Source of the DNA: an uncultured Oscillospiraceae bacterium
GTDB taxonomy: Bacteria; Bacillota; Clostridia; Oscillospirales; Oscillospiraceae
DNA length: 6,795 nt
Reading direction: 5' to 3'
Assembly (NCBI GenBank): GCA_905234575.1
Contig: CAJOIG010000087.1
Coordinates: forward strand, 1-6,795
Positions 1-6,680 of the stretch are shown here, in pieces; positions within the stretch are counted from its first letter, which is position 1; the number at the start of each line of letters is the position of its first letter. Below the pieces are notes generated by a model, which was not told where the DNA came from, made no database searches, and was given only the letters and a program-made list of their open reading frames with translations. Made by a program: the position numbers and the translations under genes.

Positions 1-1160
1 TAGTCCGCGTAGTTGCGGGGGATCGTGACGCCCGCGCCCTGGGCCAGCATGGGCACGATCTTGGAAACGCCCTTGCGGGTCTTGGAGGTGAAGGCCATGA
101 TGCTCCGTCCGCCCCGGGCGTGGAGCGCGCCATAGACGTAGTCAAAGGCGCCGCCGGAGCCGGAGATGATCGTCGTGCCGATGCTCTCGGAGCAGATGTT
201 CCCGGTCAGGTCCATCTCCACGCAGGTGTTGATGGAGACCATGTTGTCGTTTTTCATGATGATCATGGGGTCCGCGCCGTACACCGCCGGGACCACGCGG
301 CAGGCGTCGATCCGGCTCAACGTCTGATACAGCTCCGGCGAGCCGCCCGCGAAGATGAACAGGTGCTGGCCGTGCTTGAAGTTCTTGCGCTCGCCGTTGA
401 TGACGCCGGCCTCGATGAGCTTGCCGATGGTGTTCGTGGCCATCTCGGTGTGGAGGCCCAGGTCGTGGAGGTCGTAGAGCTCGTTCGCAATGGCGTTCGG
501 CAGGGAGCCGATGCCGATCTGGATGCAGTCGCCGTCCCGCATGAGGGAGCGGACGTTCTTCGCCACCGCGACCTCCTCCGGGGTGGGCGGCACGTCCGGG
601 ATCTCCTGCACGGGGTAATCCACCTCGACGAGGCGCGTCACGTCCCGGATGTTGATGTCGAGCCCGCCGCGGACGCGGGGGAGGTTCGGGTTCACCTCGA
701 GGATGATCTTGTCGGCGCAGGCGTAGGCGGCGTCCTCGAACATCATGGACAGGCCGACCTGCAGGTTGCCGTTTTCGTCCATCGGGGTGGCGGCGGCGAT
801 GAAGACGTTGCAGGGGAAGTGCCCCTGGGTGAAGGTGGAGTAGTCGCACATATCCGCGGGGATATAGGTGGCGTTGCCGACCTTCATGCCGTTCGTCAGG
901 TCCTTCCCGAGGAAGAACGAGCCGCAGTTGATGTGTCCGTTCATGCCGGGCAGAGTGACGAAGGGATAATTTCCCTCGTGCCCCTTGATGCACTTCACGT
1001 CCGTGACCCGGTCCGCGATGGTGTGGAACTGCTTCAGGATCGCGTCCGGCGCATTGCAGGCGGCGGCAAAGGCGACGACGTTTCCGGACTGCACGAGGTC
1101 AAGACAGTCCTGCACCGTGCCCTTCCGGGCGGCGTACAGGGCTTCGTAGTTGGTTCGCAT
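1..1160 (-). CDS. Acetyl-CoA hydrolase/transferase family CoA-transferase (4-hydroxybutyrate/butyryl-CoA:acetate type), 3' end cut by window
   Basis: Reading the minus strand from ATG at 1160 gives MRTNYEALYAARKGTV and then 386 complete codons with no stop, so the C-terminus lies outside the window; family members are usually about 430-450 residues. Enzymes of this family move CoA between an acyl-CoA and acetate through a glutamyl-CoA thioester intermediate in the cytoplasm. Seen in the sequence: an N-terminal domain with KIILEVNPNLPRVRGG, a GDCIQIGIGSLPNAIANEL nucleotide-fold segment, GLHTEM with the probable catalytic glutamate at residue 239 (family knowledge: Glu238 in the 4-hydroxybutyrate enzyme), VEMDLTGNICSESIG around 314-328, and the glycine-rich SGSGGAFDY at 333-341. 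The start is supported by GAAGGAGG at 1168-1175 and a promoter further upstream. It is transcribed divergently from the ACT-hom operon. The true acyl substrate (butyryl, 4-hydroxybutyryl, propionyl) cannot be fixed from this sequence; the family is secure. Confidence 0.9.
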   Translation of the reverse strand, partial: MRTNYEALYAARKGTVQDCLDLVQSGNVVAFAAACNAPDAILKQFHTIADRVTDVKCIKGHEGNYPFVTLPGMNGHINCGSFFLGKDLTNGMKVGNATYIPADMCDYSTFTQGHFPCNVFIAAATPMDENGNLQVGLSMMFEDAAYACADKIILEVNPNLPRVRGGLDINIRDVTRLVEVDYPVQEIPDVPPTPEEVAVAKNVRSLMRDGDCIQIGIGSLPNAIANELYDLHDLGLHTEMATNTIGKLIEAGVINGERKNFKHGQHLFIFAGGSPELYQTLSRIDACRVVPAVYGADPMIIMKNDNMVSINTCVEMDLTGNICSESIGTTIISGSGGAFDYVYGALHARGGRSIMAFTSKTRKGVSKIVPMLAQGAGVTIPRNYAD

Positions 1161-1167
1161 GGGCGTT

Positions 1168-1175
1168 CCTCCTTC
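1168..1175 (-). promoter_or_regulatory. Ribosome binding site of the CoA-transferase gene
   Basis: On the minus strand this reads GAAGGAGG, a near-perfect anti-SD complement, with a 7-base spacer before ATG at 1160. It fixes the start of the CoA-transferase. Confidence 0.85.
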
Positions 1176-1191
1176 TCGGGTTTGCGCTTCC

Positions 1192-1221
1192 ATTATACCC
1201 CATCCCCCTGCGGGATTGCAA
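1192..1221 (-). promoter_or_regulatory. Sigma-A-type promoter of the CoA-transferase gene
   Basis: On the minus strand TTGCAA (1216-1221) is followed after 18 bases by a perfect TATAAT (1192-1197), about 30 bases upstream of the start codon. The -10 is consensus and the -35 matches 4 of 6. The resulting 5' leader would be short, so a riboswitch in it is unlikely. Confidence 0.7.
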
Positions 1222-1297
1222 GCCGCGCGGGGCCGTCTTTCGACATATAATGACAGCGGGCGGCGGGAAACGGCGCGGATTTTGTGAATAATACATC

Positions 1298-1326
1298 TTG
1301 CCACGGGCTCGGAACCGGCGTATAAT
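1298..1326 (+). promoter_or_regulatory. Sigma-A-type promoter of the ACT-hom operon
   Basis: TTGCCA (1298-1303), a 17-base spacer and a perfect TATAAT (1321-1326) lie 42 bases before the first start codon. The predicted transcript would begin near 1333, leaving a leader of only about 35 bases, too short for a T-box or a threonine attenuator. Control would then have to act on the promoter itself, for example by a DNA-binding protein. Confidence 0.8.
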
Positions 1327-1368
1327 GCACCGTACAAAGACAAATGACCATCGGAGGAGGACATTTTC

Positions 1369-1815
1369 ATGATGAACAACGGCCATTCCCATTTGTACCT
1401 CGTGGACGGCAGCGCGCTGCCCGAGGTGTTCATCCGCGTGACGGAGGCGAAGGAGCTTCTGGATACCGGCGAGGTGCAGACCGTGGCGGAGGCGGCCGCG
1501 AAGGTGGGCATCTCCCGCTCGGCGTATTACAAATACAAGGACCTCATCATGCCCTTCCAGGACCTGGGCCGGGGCCGCATCGTCACCTTCCAGATCACCC
1601 TGCGCCACCAGATGGGCGTGCTGTCCGCGGTTTTGAATCTCTTTGCCGACACCGGCGCGAACATCCTCACCATCAACCAGGGCATCCCCACGAGCGGCAC
1701 CGCCCCCGTGACCGTCACGGCGGACACAGCCGCGATGGCCGTCTCCTCCGAGGAGCTCCTCGAGAAGATCGGGACGGTGGTGGGCGTCATCCACGCCGCC
1801 GTTGCCGCCGGCTGA
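1369..1815 (+). CDS. UPF0735-type HTH-ACT domain protein (PheB/ThrR-like), probable amino-acid-responsive regulator
   Basis: A 148-residue protein starting MMNNGHSHLYLVDGSALPEV. Residues about 35-60 form a small helix-turn-helix with the typical VGISRSAYYKYKD signature of the UPF0735 family. Residues about 70-148 form an ACT domain (IVTFQITLRHQMGVLSAVLN, then ANILTINQGIP), a fold that usually binds amino acids. Family knowledge: the Bacillus relative, once called PheB, has been described as a threonine-pathway transcription factor (ThrR) acting on hom; I recall this from the literature and cannot verify it here. The gene starts after GGAGGAGG at 1353-1360 with an 8-base spacer; the second ATG at 1372 is a possible alternative. 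It lies 18 bases upstream of hom and almost certainly shares its transcript, which fits a feedback sensor for homoserine or threonine synthesis. No defect is visible. DNA binding and the ligand are inference. Confidence 0.88.
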   Translation: MMNNGHSHLYLVDGSALPEVFIRVTEAKELLDTGEVQTVAEAAAKVGISRSAYYKYKDLIMPFQDLGRGRIVTFQITLRHQMGVLSAVLNLFADTGANILTINQGIPTSGTAPVTVTADTAAMAVSSEELLEKIGTVVGVIHAAVAAG

Positions 1816-1833
1816 TCCGGGAGAGGAGAACGC

Positions 1834-3030
1834 ATGATAAAATACGCGATTTTGGGCTACGGCACCGTCGGCAGCGGCGTCGCGGAGGTCATGGCGGAGG
1901 GACAAGAGAAGATCGCCGCCCTCGTGGGCGAGCCCGTGGAGCTCGGCTATATCCTCGTGCGGCACGACTACCCCGGCGACCCCTATGCCGACAAAATGAC
2001 CACGGACTTCTCCGTCATCGAGAAGGACCCGGAGGTGGCCATCGTGGCGGAGGTCATCGGCGGCGCGGGCGACGCCTACGCCTATACGAAGCGCGCCCTG
2101 CGGGCCGGCAAGAGCGTCGTCTCGAGCAACAAGGAGCTCGTGGCGGTCCACGGCGCGGACCTGAATGAGCTCGCCCGGAAGAAGGGCGTGAACTACCTCT
2201 TCGAGGGCAGCGTCGGCGGCGGCATTCCCTTGCTGCGCCCCCTGACCCAGTGCCTCGCCGCGAACCGGATCGACGAGGTCTTCGGCATCCTGAACGGCAC
2301 CACGAACTACATCCTCACCGCCATGGACGCCGAGGGCCGCAGCTTTGCCGACGCCCTGGCCTCCGCCCAGGCCCTGGGGTACGCGGAGGCGGACCCGACG
2401 GCGGACGTGGAGGGCATCGACGCTTGCCGCAAGACCGCCATCCTCGCGGACCTGAGCTTCGGCTATAACCTGGACCCGCGGAAGATCCCCACCCAGGGCA
2501 TCACGAAGCTCGAGAGCGCCGATCTGGAGCTGGCCCGGGCCCTGGGCCATACGGTGAAGCTCCTGGGCCGCGCCCGTCGGGCCGAGGGCGGCTGCTGCGC
2601 CTTCGTGGAGCCCCATCTCGTGCCCGCGGAGCATCTGCTCGCCTCCGTCAGCGGCGTCATGAACGCCTGCGTTGTCCGGGGCAGTGCCGTGGGCGAAGTG
2701 ATGTTCTATGGGCCTGGCGCGGGCAAGCGCCCCACCGCGAGCGCCGTGGCGGCGGACATCGTCCAGGCCGCCCAGCACCGTACCCATCGCCGGGACACCG
2801 ACCTCGGAAAGCCCGGCGGCGTTCTCGCTCCGGCGGACGACCTCGTCTCCCGCTGGTATGTCCGCACCGGCGCGGACCCCGCCGCCATCGAGCGCGCCTT
2901 TCCGGGCGCCCGGCCCGTCTATGGCTCCAGCGGCGAGTGCGGCTTCCTCACGGAGCCCCTGGACCGGCATGAGCTCAAAAAGCGCCTGCGTCCCATGCAT
3001 CCCGCCGCCGTCCTGCGCGTGCTGGACTGA
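1834..3030 (+). CDS. hom: Homoserine dehydrogenase
   Basis: A 398-residue cytoplasmic enzyme that reduces aspartate 4-semialdehyde to homoserine with NAD(P)H, the branch point to threonine and methionine. Seen in order: a Rossmann dinucleotide loop GYGTVGSGV at 8-16; SSNKELVAVHG with Lys100; FEGSVGGGIPLLRPL at 123-137; GILNGTTNYIL at 151-161; and EADPTADVEGIDACRK at 185-200. From family knowledge Lys100, Asp196 and Lys200 correspond to the catalytic Lys117, Asp219 and Lys223 of the yeast enzyme, so the active site looks intact. The C-terminus after about residue 340 (WYVRTGADPAAIERAFPG, then GECGFLTEP) is a short ACT-like region; the protein is some 30 residues shorter than the Bacillus enzyme, as seems common in Clostridia. 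The start is set by AGGAG at 1824-1828, 5 bases before ATG. It is second in the operon after the ACT protein and is followed directly by a terminator, so thrB and thrC must lie elsewhere. Confidence 0.96.
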   Translation: MIKYAILGYGTVGSGVAEVMAEGQEKIAALVGEPVELGYILVRHDYPGDPYADKMTTDFSVIEKDPEVAIVAEVIGGAGDAYAYTKRALRAGKSVVSSNKELVAVHGADLNELARKKGVNYLFEGSVGGGIPLLRPLTQCLAANRIDEVFGILNGTTNYILTAMDAEGRSFADALASAQALGYAEADPTADVEGIDACRKTAILADLSFGYNLDPRKIPTQGITKLESADLELARALGHTVKLLGRARRAEGGCCAFVEPHLVPAEHLLASVSGVMNACVVRGSAVGEVMFYGPGAGKRPTASAVAADIVQAAQHRTHRRDTDLGKPGGVLAPADDLVSRWYVRTGADPAAIERAFPGARPVYGSSGECGFLTEPLDRHELKKRLRPMHPAAVLRVLD

Positions 3031-3048
3031 TCGGTTTTCTGTTTTTTT

Positions 3049-3086
3049 ACCGCCTCCGAAACCGGGGGCGGTATTTGTCGTTTTTT
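3049..3086 (+). terminator. Intrinsic terminator of the ACT-hom operon
   Basis: ACCGCCTCC (3049-3057) pairs with GGGGGCGGT (3064-3072), 9 bp with one wobble pair and a GAAACC loop, followed by TTT-GTCG-TTTTTT. It starts 18 bases after the hom stop codon. Confidence 0.9.
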
Positions 3087-3098
3087 GGTGAAAAGCGG

Positions 3099-3127
3099 TT
3101 GACAAGCTGCACCTAATATGATAAATT
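3099..3127 (+). promoter_or_regulatory. Sigma-A-type promoter of the pseudokinase-SH3b gene
   Basis: A perfect TTGACA (3099-3104) is followed by a 17-base spacer and TAAATT (3122-3127, 4 of 6 matches). The stretch is clearly AT-rich against its surroundings. The overlapping ATAAAT at 3121-3126 is an equally possible -10. The start codon lies 47 bases downstream. Confidence 0.7.
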
Positions 3128-3153
3128 GTTTCTAGTTTGTAATAACTTGTAAC
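3126..3153 (+). promoter_or_regulatory. TTGT direct repeats between promoter and start codon, possible response-regulator operator
   Basis: TTGTTT (3126-3131), TTGTAA (3137-3142) and TTGTAA (3147-3152) occur on the same strand at steps of 11 and 10 bases, about one helical turn. The last two read TGTAAT-N4-TGTAAC, close to but one base shorter than the WalR consensus TGTWAH-N5-TGTWAH known from Firmicutes. They overlap or follow the -10 box, so a bound protein would more likely repress. The repeats are seen; the regulator is inference, and the region is AT-rich enough for chance to matter. Confidence 0.35.
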
Positions 3154-3174
3154 TTTTATCATGAGGTGAAGGAT

Positions 3175-5118
3175 ATGGATACAGGGTTTGACCGGGCGGA
3201 GCTGACCGAGGCGATCGAGGGCATGACCCCGGACCAGGCCGTGAAGATGACCCGGGAGCTGTGCGCGAGGCTCGCGGCGGAGGGCTCGTTCCACGGCAAT
3301 ATCTGGCCCGGCAGCGTCAGCATCGACGAGGACGGGCGCGCCCTGCTGGGCGAGGGATCGGATGTGCCCGCCTCCCAGCGGACGGCGGCGCAGGTGGAGT
3401 TCCTGTCGCCGGAGTATTTCTGGGACGGCGAGGGCACCCCGGCGTCCGACGTGTATTCCCTGGGCCTTCTGCTGTACGCCGGGTGCAACGGCGGCTTCCT
3501 GCCCTTCCAGCCGAAGGGCGGCGCGCTGACCCAGAAGGACCGGTCCGCGGCCCTTCGCAAGCGCATGAAGGGCGAGCCGATGTCCGTGCCCGCCGGTGTG
3601 AGCGGCGAGCTCGGCGCCGTGCTGAAAAAGGCGCTGGCCTATGAGCCCGAGGAGCGCTATGCCGATCCCGCGGCGTTCCTGGCCGCGCTGAACACCACGG
3701 ACGAGGCCCTGCCGGCGGCGGTTCCCGCGGAGGAGACCCCGGCGGCCTCCGAGACTCCCTCGGAGGAGATCCCCGCGGAGGTGCTGTCCGCGGCGGTGCT
3801 CCCGGCGGAGGAGCTTTCCTCCCCGGCGGCGGCCCCTGCGGAGCCGAAGCCCGCGGCGAAAAAGCCGGAGGAGCGGAAGCCTGCCGGGAAGAAGTCCGGC
3901 AAGAAGAACGCCCGGAAGCCTGCGGAGACGAAGCCCGCGCCGGTCCCGGAGAAGCCCGCGGAGACGAAGCCCGCGGAGCCGGAGAAGAAGTACACCGTCC
4001 AGAAGGATTTTGACAAGAAAGCGGCCCGGAAGGAGGCCTCCGCGGCTCCGGCGAGCCGGAAGAAAAAGAAGGCCTCCCCCGCGCTGGTCATCCTGAGCCT
4101 GGTGGCGACGGCGGCCGTCATCGTCATGCTCTGCTACTTCCTGCTGAAGACCGATCCCCTGTCCCGGTCTGCCGGCGTGCCCGAGGTCAGCACCGCCGTG
4201 GAGCCTGTGGTCGTCCTGCCGGCCGAGGCCCCGGAGGCGACCGAGCCGCCCCAGGCCGAGGAGGTCCACGTCGCCACCGCCGATGAGCTCATGGGCGGGG
4301 AGGAGGAGACCGAGCCCACCGCTGCGCCCGCGGCCGAGTCCGAGCTCGACGAGAACGTCACCGGCAGCCCCAGCATCGACGGCATGGAGGTCACTCCCGT
4401 GGGCGGCACCGTGTATGTCACCGGCTCCGGCGTGAACCTGCGCTCCGGTCCCGGCACCTCCTACGCCGTGTCCACCACCCTGTCCCGCGGCACGAAGCTC
4501 GTGCGTACCGGCACGGTGAACGGCTGGACCCAGGTCCAGTACGACGGCGCGGAATACTATGTCTCGAGCTCCCTCATCTCCACCGTCGATCCCACCGGCG
4601 GCGAGGGCGAGGATGCGATCGTCACCCCGGCGCCCACCGCCGCGCCCGCCGCGAACACCTCCGGCGGCAGCGCCTACACCGTGACCGACGGCAGCGGCAC
4701 CCTGACCGTGACGAGCGACGTGAACGTCCGCTCCGGCCCGGGCACCGGCTACAGCGTTCTGGGCGTCGCCAAGGCGGGCCAGACCCTGACCGCCACCGGC
4801 ACCGCGGAGGACGGCAAGTGGTACCGCGTCAACTACGACGGCAAGACCGGCTACGTCAACCGCAAGCTCGTGAACGCCTCCGGCTACTCGGCGGGGACCT
4901 CCACCTCGACCCCGGCCCCGGCGGCGACGTCCGGCACCCTGGAGGTCATCTCGGACGTGAACATCCGCTCCGGCCCCGGCACGGGCTATTCGATCCTGAC
5001 CACCGCCAAGGCCGGCGAGACGCTGGAATTCGTCAGCCACACCGCCAGCAACTGGTACGAGGTGAAGCAGGGCGATCAGACCGGCTACGTCGCCGGGAAC
5101 CTCGTCCGGGAGAAGTGA
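3175..5118 (+). CDS. Membrane protein: truncated pseudokinase, Pro/Ala/Lys-rich tether, one TM helix, three SH3b domains
   Basis: A 647-residue protein. Residues about 10-172 match the C-lobe of a Ser/Thr protein kinase: helix E, a catalytic-loop relic HGNIWPGS at 40-47 (HRDLKPxN in active kinases), LGEGS where DFG should be, SPE at 78-80, DVYSLGLLLY from 92, and EPEERYADPAAFLAAL near the end of the domain. The whole N-lobe with glycine loop and VAIK lysine is missing, and the catalytic Asp and metal-binding Asp are replaced, so it should not phosphorylate. Residues about 180-298 are low-complexity, rich in Pro, Ala, Glu and Lys, with PAETKPA repeated. A membrane helix (about 301-324, SPALVILSLVATAAVIVMLC) follows a Lys/Arg-rich stretch, placing the kinase part inside. 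Outside lie an acidic linker and three SH3b repeats, about 411-470, 508-567 and 586-645, each with an (N)xRSGPGTxY motif, likely binding cell wall. The layout resembles PrkC/PknB with PASTA replaced by SH3b. ATG at 3175 is chosen because GAGGTGA at 3163-3169 precedes it. It is monocistronic. The exact role is unknown; scaffold or wall sensor is inference. Confidence 0.85.
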   Translation: MDTGFDRAELTEAIEGMTPDQAVKMTRELCARLAAEGSFHGNIWPGSVSIDEDGRALLGEGSDVPASQRTAAQVEFLSPEYFWDGEGTPASDVYSLGLLLYAGCNGGFLPFQPKGGALTQKDRSAALRKRMKGEPMSVPAGVSGELGAVLKKALAYEPEERYADPAAFLAALNTTDEALPAAVPAEETPAASETPSEEIPAEVLSAAVLPAEELSSPAAAPAEPKPAAKKPEERKPAGKKSGKKNARKPAETKPAPVPEKPAETKPAEPEKKYTVQKDFDKKAARKEASAAPASRKKKKASPALVILSLVATAAVIVMLCYFLLKTDPLSRSAGVPEVSTAVEPVVVLPAEAPEATEPPQAEEVHVATADELMGGEEETEPTAAPAAESELDENVTGSPSIDGMEVTPVGGTVYVTGSGVNLRSGPGTSYAVSTTLSRGTKLVRTGTVNGWTQVQYDGAEYYVSSSLISTVDPTGGEGEDAIVTPAPTAAPAANTSGGSAYTVTDGSGTLTVTSDVNVRSGPGTGYSVLGVAKAGQTLTATGTAEDGKWYRVNYDGKTGYVNRKLVNASGYSAGTSTSTPAPAATSGTLEVISDVNIRSGPGTGYSILTTAKAGETLEFVSHTASNWYEVKQGDQTGYVAGNLVREK

Positions 5119-5135
5119 TCCCATCCTGATAAACG

Positions 5136-5170
5136 AACATGGCGCGGCGAAATGCCGCGCCGTGTTTTTT
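5136..5170 (+). terminator. Strong intrinsic terminator after the pseudokinase-SH3b gene
   Basis: AACATGGCGCGGC (5136-5148) pairs with GCCGCGCCGTGTT (5154-5166), 13 bp with one wobble, loop GAAAT, ending in a run of six T (5165-5170). It separates this gene from the protease gene. Confidence 0.95.
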
Positions 5171-5196
5171 CCGGGAGCCAAAGTTTTTTCGAAACG

Positions 5197-5228
5197 TTCA
5201 CACGGACTTCACAAACCTGCGGTATGAT
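5197..5228 (+). promoter_or_regulatory. Protease promoter with TTCACA direct repeats (likely activator-dependent)
   Basis: TTCACA at 5197-5202 and again at 5208-5213 (TTCACA-N5-TTCACA, 11-base step) is followed 9 bases later by a -10 box TATGAT (5223-5228). No good -35 lies at the normal 16-18 base distance. Two same-strand hexamers one helical turn apart just above the -10 are the usual layout for OmpR/PhoB-family response regulators that replace the -35 contact. Known relatives of such sites are Pho boxes in Bacillus and the stress two-component systems that drive htrA. Which regulator acts here is not shown. Confidence 0.6.
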
Positions 5229-5268
5229 GATCCGCAGGAAAAGCAGAAGCACAGGGGGAAGCGATCGC

Positions 5269-6636
5269 ATGGACGACAGACGGGACAATTCACAGGCGGA
5301 GACGTCGTCCGCCTATCGGGACGCCATGTTCCGGCAGGCGCCGGAGACCCGGCAGGACTGCTACGGCTACCGCCCGGCGGAGTGCTATGCCCAGGCCGCG
5401 TCCGGGGAACCGGCGGCCCCGAAAAAGAAAACGAGCCCCGTGGGCGCCATCGTGGCGGTGGCGGCGGTGCTCCTCATCGGCGTCGTTGCCGTCGGCCTCG
5501 TCAGCGCGGGCTCCCTCCTTCTGGGGACCGGCGCCTCCGCCGCCAGCGAGGACAGCCGCGCGCTCTACGAGGATCTTGCCGCGCTGGAGGAGCCCGAGCT
5601 CCTCAGCACGCCCGTCCCGGCGGAGGAGGACGCCGCCCCCCGGGAGCTCACCGCGGAGGAGATCTATCTCGAGGCCTGCGCCTCCACCGTGGGCGTCACC
5701 ATCCCGGGCTACGCCACGAACATCTTCGGGCAGTACAGCGCCTCCACCGTCACCGGCACCGGCATCGTGCTGACGGAGGACGGCTATATCCTCACGAACT
5801 ACCACGTCATCGAGACGGCCTACAGCAAGGGCGCGGACCTGCGGGTCCTGACCTTCGGCGGGGAGGAGTACGAGGCCGAGGTCGTCGGCATTGAGACCGA
5901 CAGCGACCTGGCCGTCCTGCACATCGACGCCGAGGGCCTCGTTCCCGCCGTGTCGGGCGATTCCGACGGCCTGCGCGTGGGCCAGAGCATCTACACCGTC
6001 GGCAACCCCCTCGGGGAGCTGACCTTCACCATGACGAGCGGCATCGTCTCCGCGCTGGACCGCCGCATCGCCACCGACGCGAACGTCACGGTGAACATGT
6101 TCCAGATCGACGCCGCGGTGAACAACGGCAGCTCCGGCGGCCCCGTGTACGACGTGTACGGGCGGGTCATCGGCGTCGTCACCGCGAAATACTCCCTCTT
6201 CGGCATGGAGGGCCTGGGCTTCGCCATCCCCATGAACGACGCCCGGCACATCGCGGAGGACCTCATCGAGAAGGGCTACGTCACCGGCAAGGCCTACCTC
6301 GGCCTGAGCACCGCCACCGTCTCCCCCGGCAGCGCCCGGTATTACGGCCTCGTCCAGGGCGTGTACGTCTATTCCGTGGAGGAGGGCAGCTGCGCCGAGA
6401 CCGCCGGCATCCGCGCGGGAGACGTCATCACCGCCGTGGACGGCACGCCCGTCCTCACGAGCACGGAGCTCGTAAAGACCGTGAAGCTCTATCGCGCCGG
6501 GGACAGCGCGGCCTTCACCGTGGACCGGGAGGGAGAGACCCTCGTCCTCACGGTGGTCTTCGACGAGGAGCTGCCGGCCGTCGGCAGGCCGGACGTCACG
6601 CTCCTGCCCAGCCGGGACATGAGCATCCGCGAATAA
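5269..6636 (+). CDS. htrA: HtrA/DegP-family membrane-anchored serine protease with PDZ domain
   Basis: A 455-residue protein, family S1C, which degrades or handles misfolded proteins at the cell surface under envelope stress. Seen in order: a cytoplasmic N-terminus of about 55 residues ending in PKKKTS, one membrane helix (about 57-85, rich in Val/Ala/Leu), an acidic linker, then the trypsin-like domain with TGTGIVLTEDGYILTNYHV carrying His179, TDSDLAVLHID carrying Asp213 and NNGSSGGP carrying nucleophile Ser289. The triad is complete. One PDZ domain covers about 344-432 (YLGLSTATV, AGIRAGDVITAVDGTPV). The start ATG at 5269 has AGGGGGAA at 5253-5260, 8 bases upstream; in-frame ATGs at 5224 overlap the -10 box and are rejected. 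The gene is preceded by a terminator and its own promoter with TTCACA repeats, consistent with two-component control. Topology places the protease outside the membrane, next to a gene for another envelope protein. No truncation or missing residue is visible. Confidence 0.95.
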   Translation: MDDRRDNSQAETSSAYRDAMFRQAPETRQDCYGYRPAECYAQAASGEPAAPKKKTSPVGAIVAVAAVLLIGVVAVGLVSAGSLLLGTGASAASEDSRALYEDLAALEEPELLSTPVPAEEDAAPRELTAEEIYLEACASTVGVTIPGYATNIFGQYSASTVTGTGIVLTEDGYILTNYHVIETAYSKGADLRVLTFGGEEYEAEVVGIETDSDLAVLHIDAEGLVPAVSGDSDGLRVGQSIYTVGNPLGELTFTMTSGIVSALDRRIATDANVTVNMFQIDAAVNNGSSGGPVYDVYGRVIGVVTAKYSLFGMEGLGFAIPMNDARHIAEDLIEKGYVTGKAYLGLSTATVSPGSARYYGLVQGVYVYSVEEGSCAETAGIRAGDVITAVDGTPVLTSTELVKTVKLYRAGDSAAFTVDREGETLVLTVVFDEELPAVGRPDVTLLPSRDMSIRE

Positions 6637-6680
6637 ACCGGGACCGAATCATAAAACCGCCGCAGACGTTGGCTTAACAG

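Noticed and set aside
120..1250. A 376-codon plus-strand open frame opposite the CoA-transferase
   Set aside because: It is the codon-aligned shadow of the CoA-transferase, with no recognisable domain and a start far inside that gene.
1246..1251. A second TATAAT on the plus strand in the divergent intergenic region
   Set aside because: No -35 element lies at 16-18 bases upstream; the pair at 1298-1326 is far better.
3166..3168. GTG as start of the pseudokinase gene
   Set aside because: It lies inside the GAGGTGA ribosome binding site; ATG at 3175 has that site at a usable distance.
4420..5110. Repeated DNA segments such as CGCTCCGG in three places, considered as a repeat array
   Set aside because: They encode the RSGPGT motif of the three SH3b domains and reflect protein domain duplication, not a CRISPR or mobile repeat.
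1099..5181. A 1360-codon open frame on the minus strand spanning the ACT, hom and pseudokinase genes
   Set aside because: It is codon-aligned with the three plus-strand genes, where antisense stops would need TTA, CTA or TCA codons, which this GC-rich genome avoids. It runs through promoters and a terminator, has low-complexity His/Arg/Gly-rich content and no recognisable domain.
5290..6249. A 319-codon minus-strand open frame opposite the protease
   Set aside because: It is the codon-aligned antisense shadow of the HtrA gene, with His/Gly/Asp-rich content and no promoter or SD.
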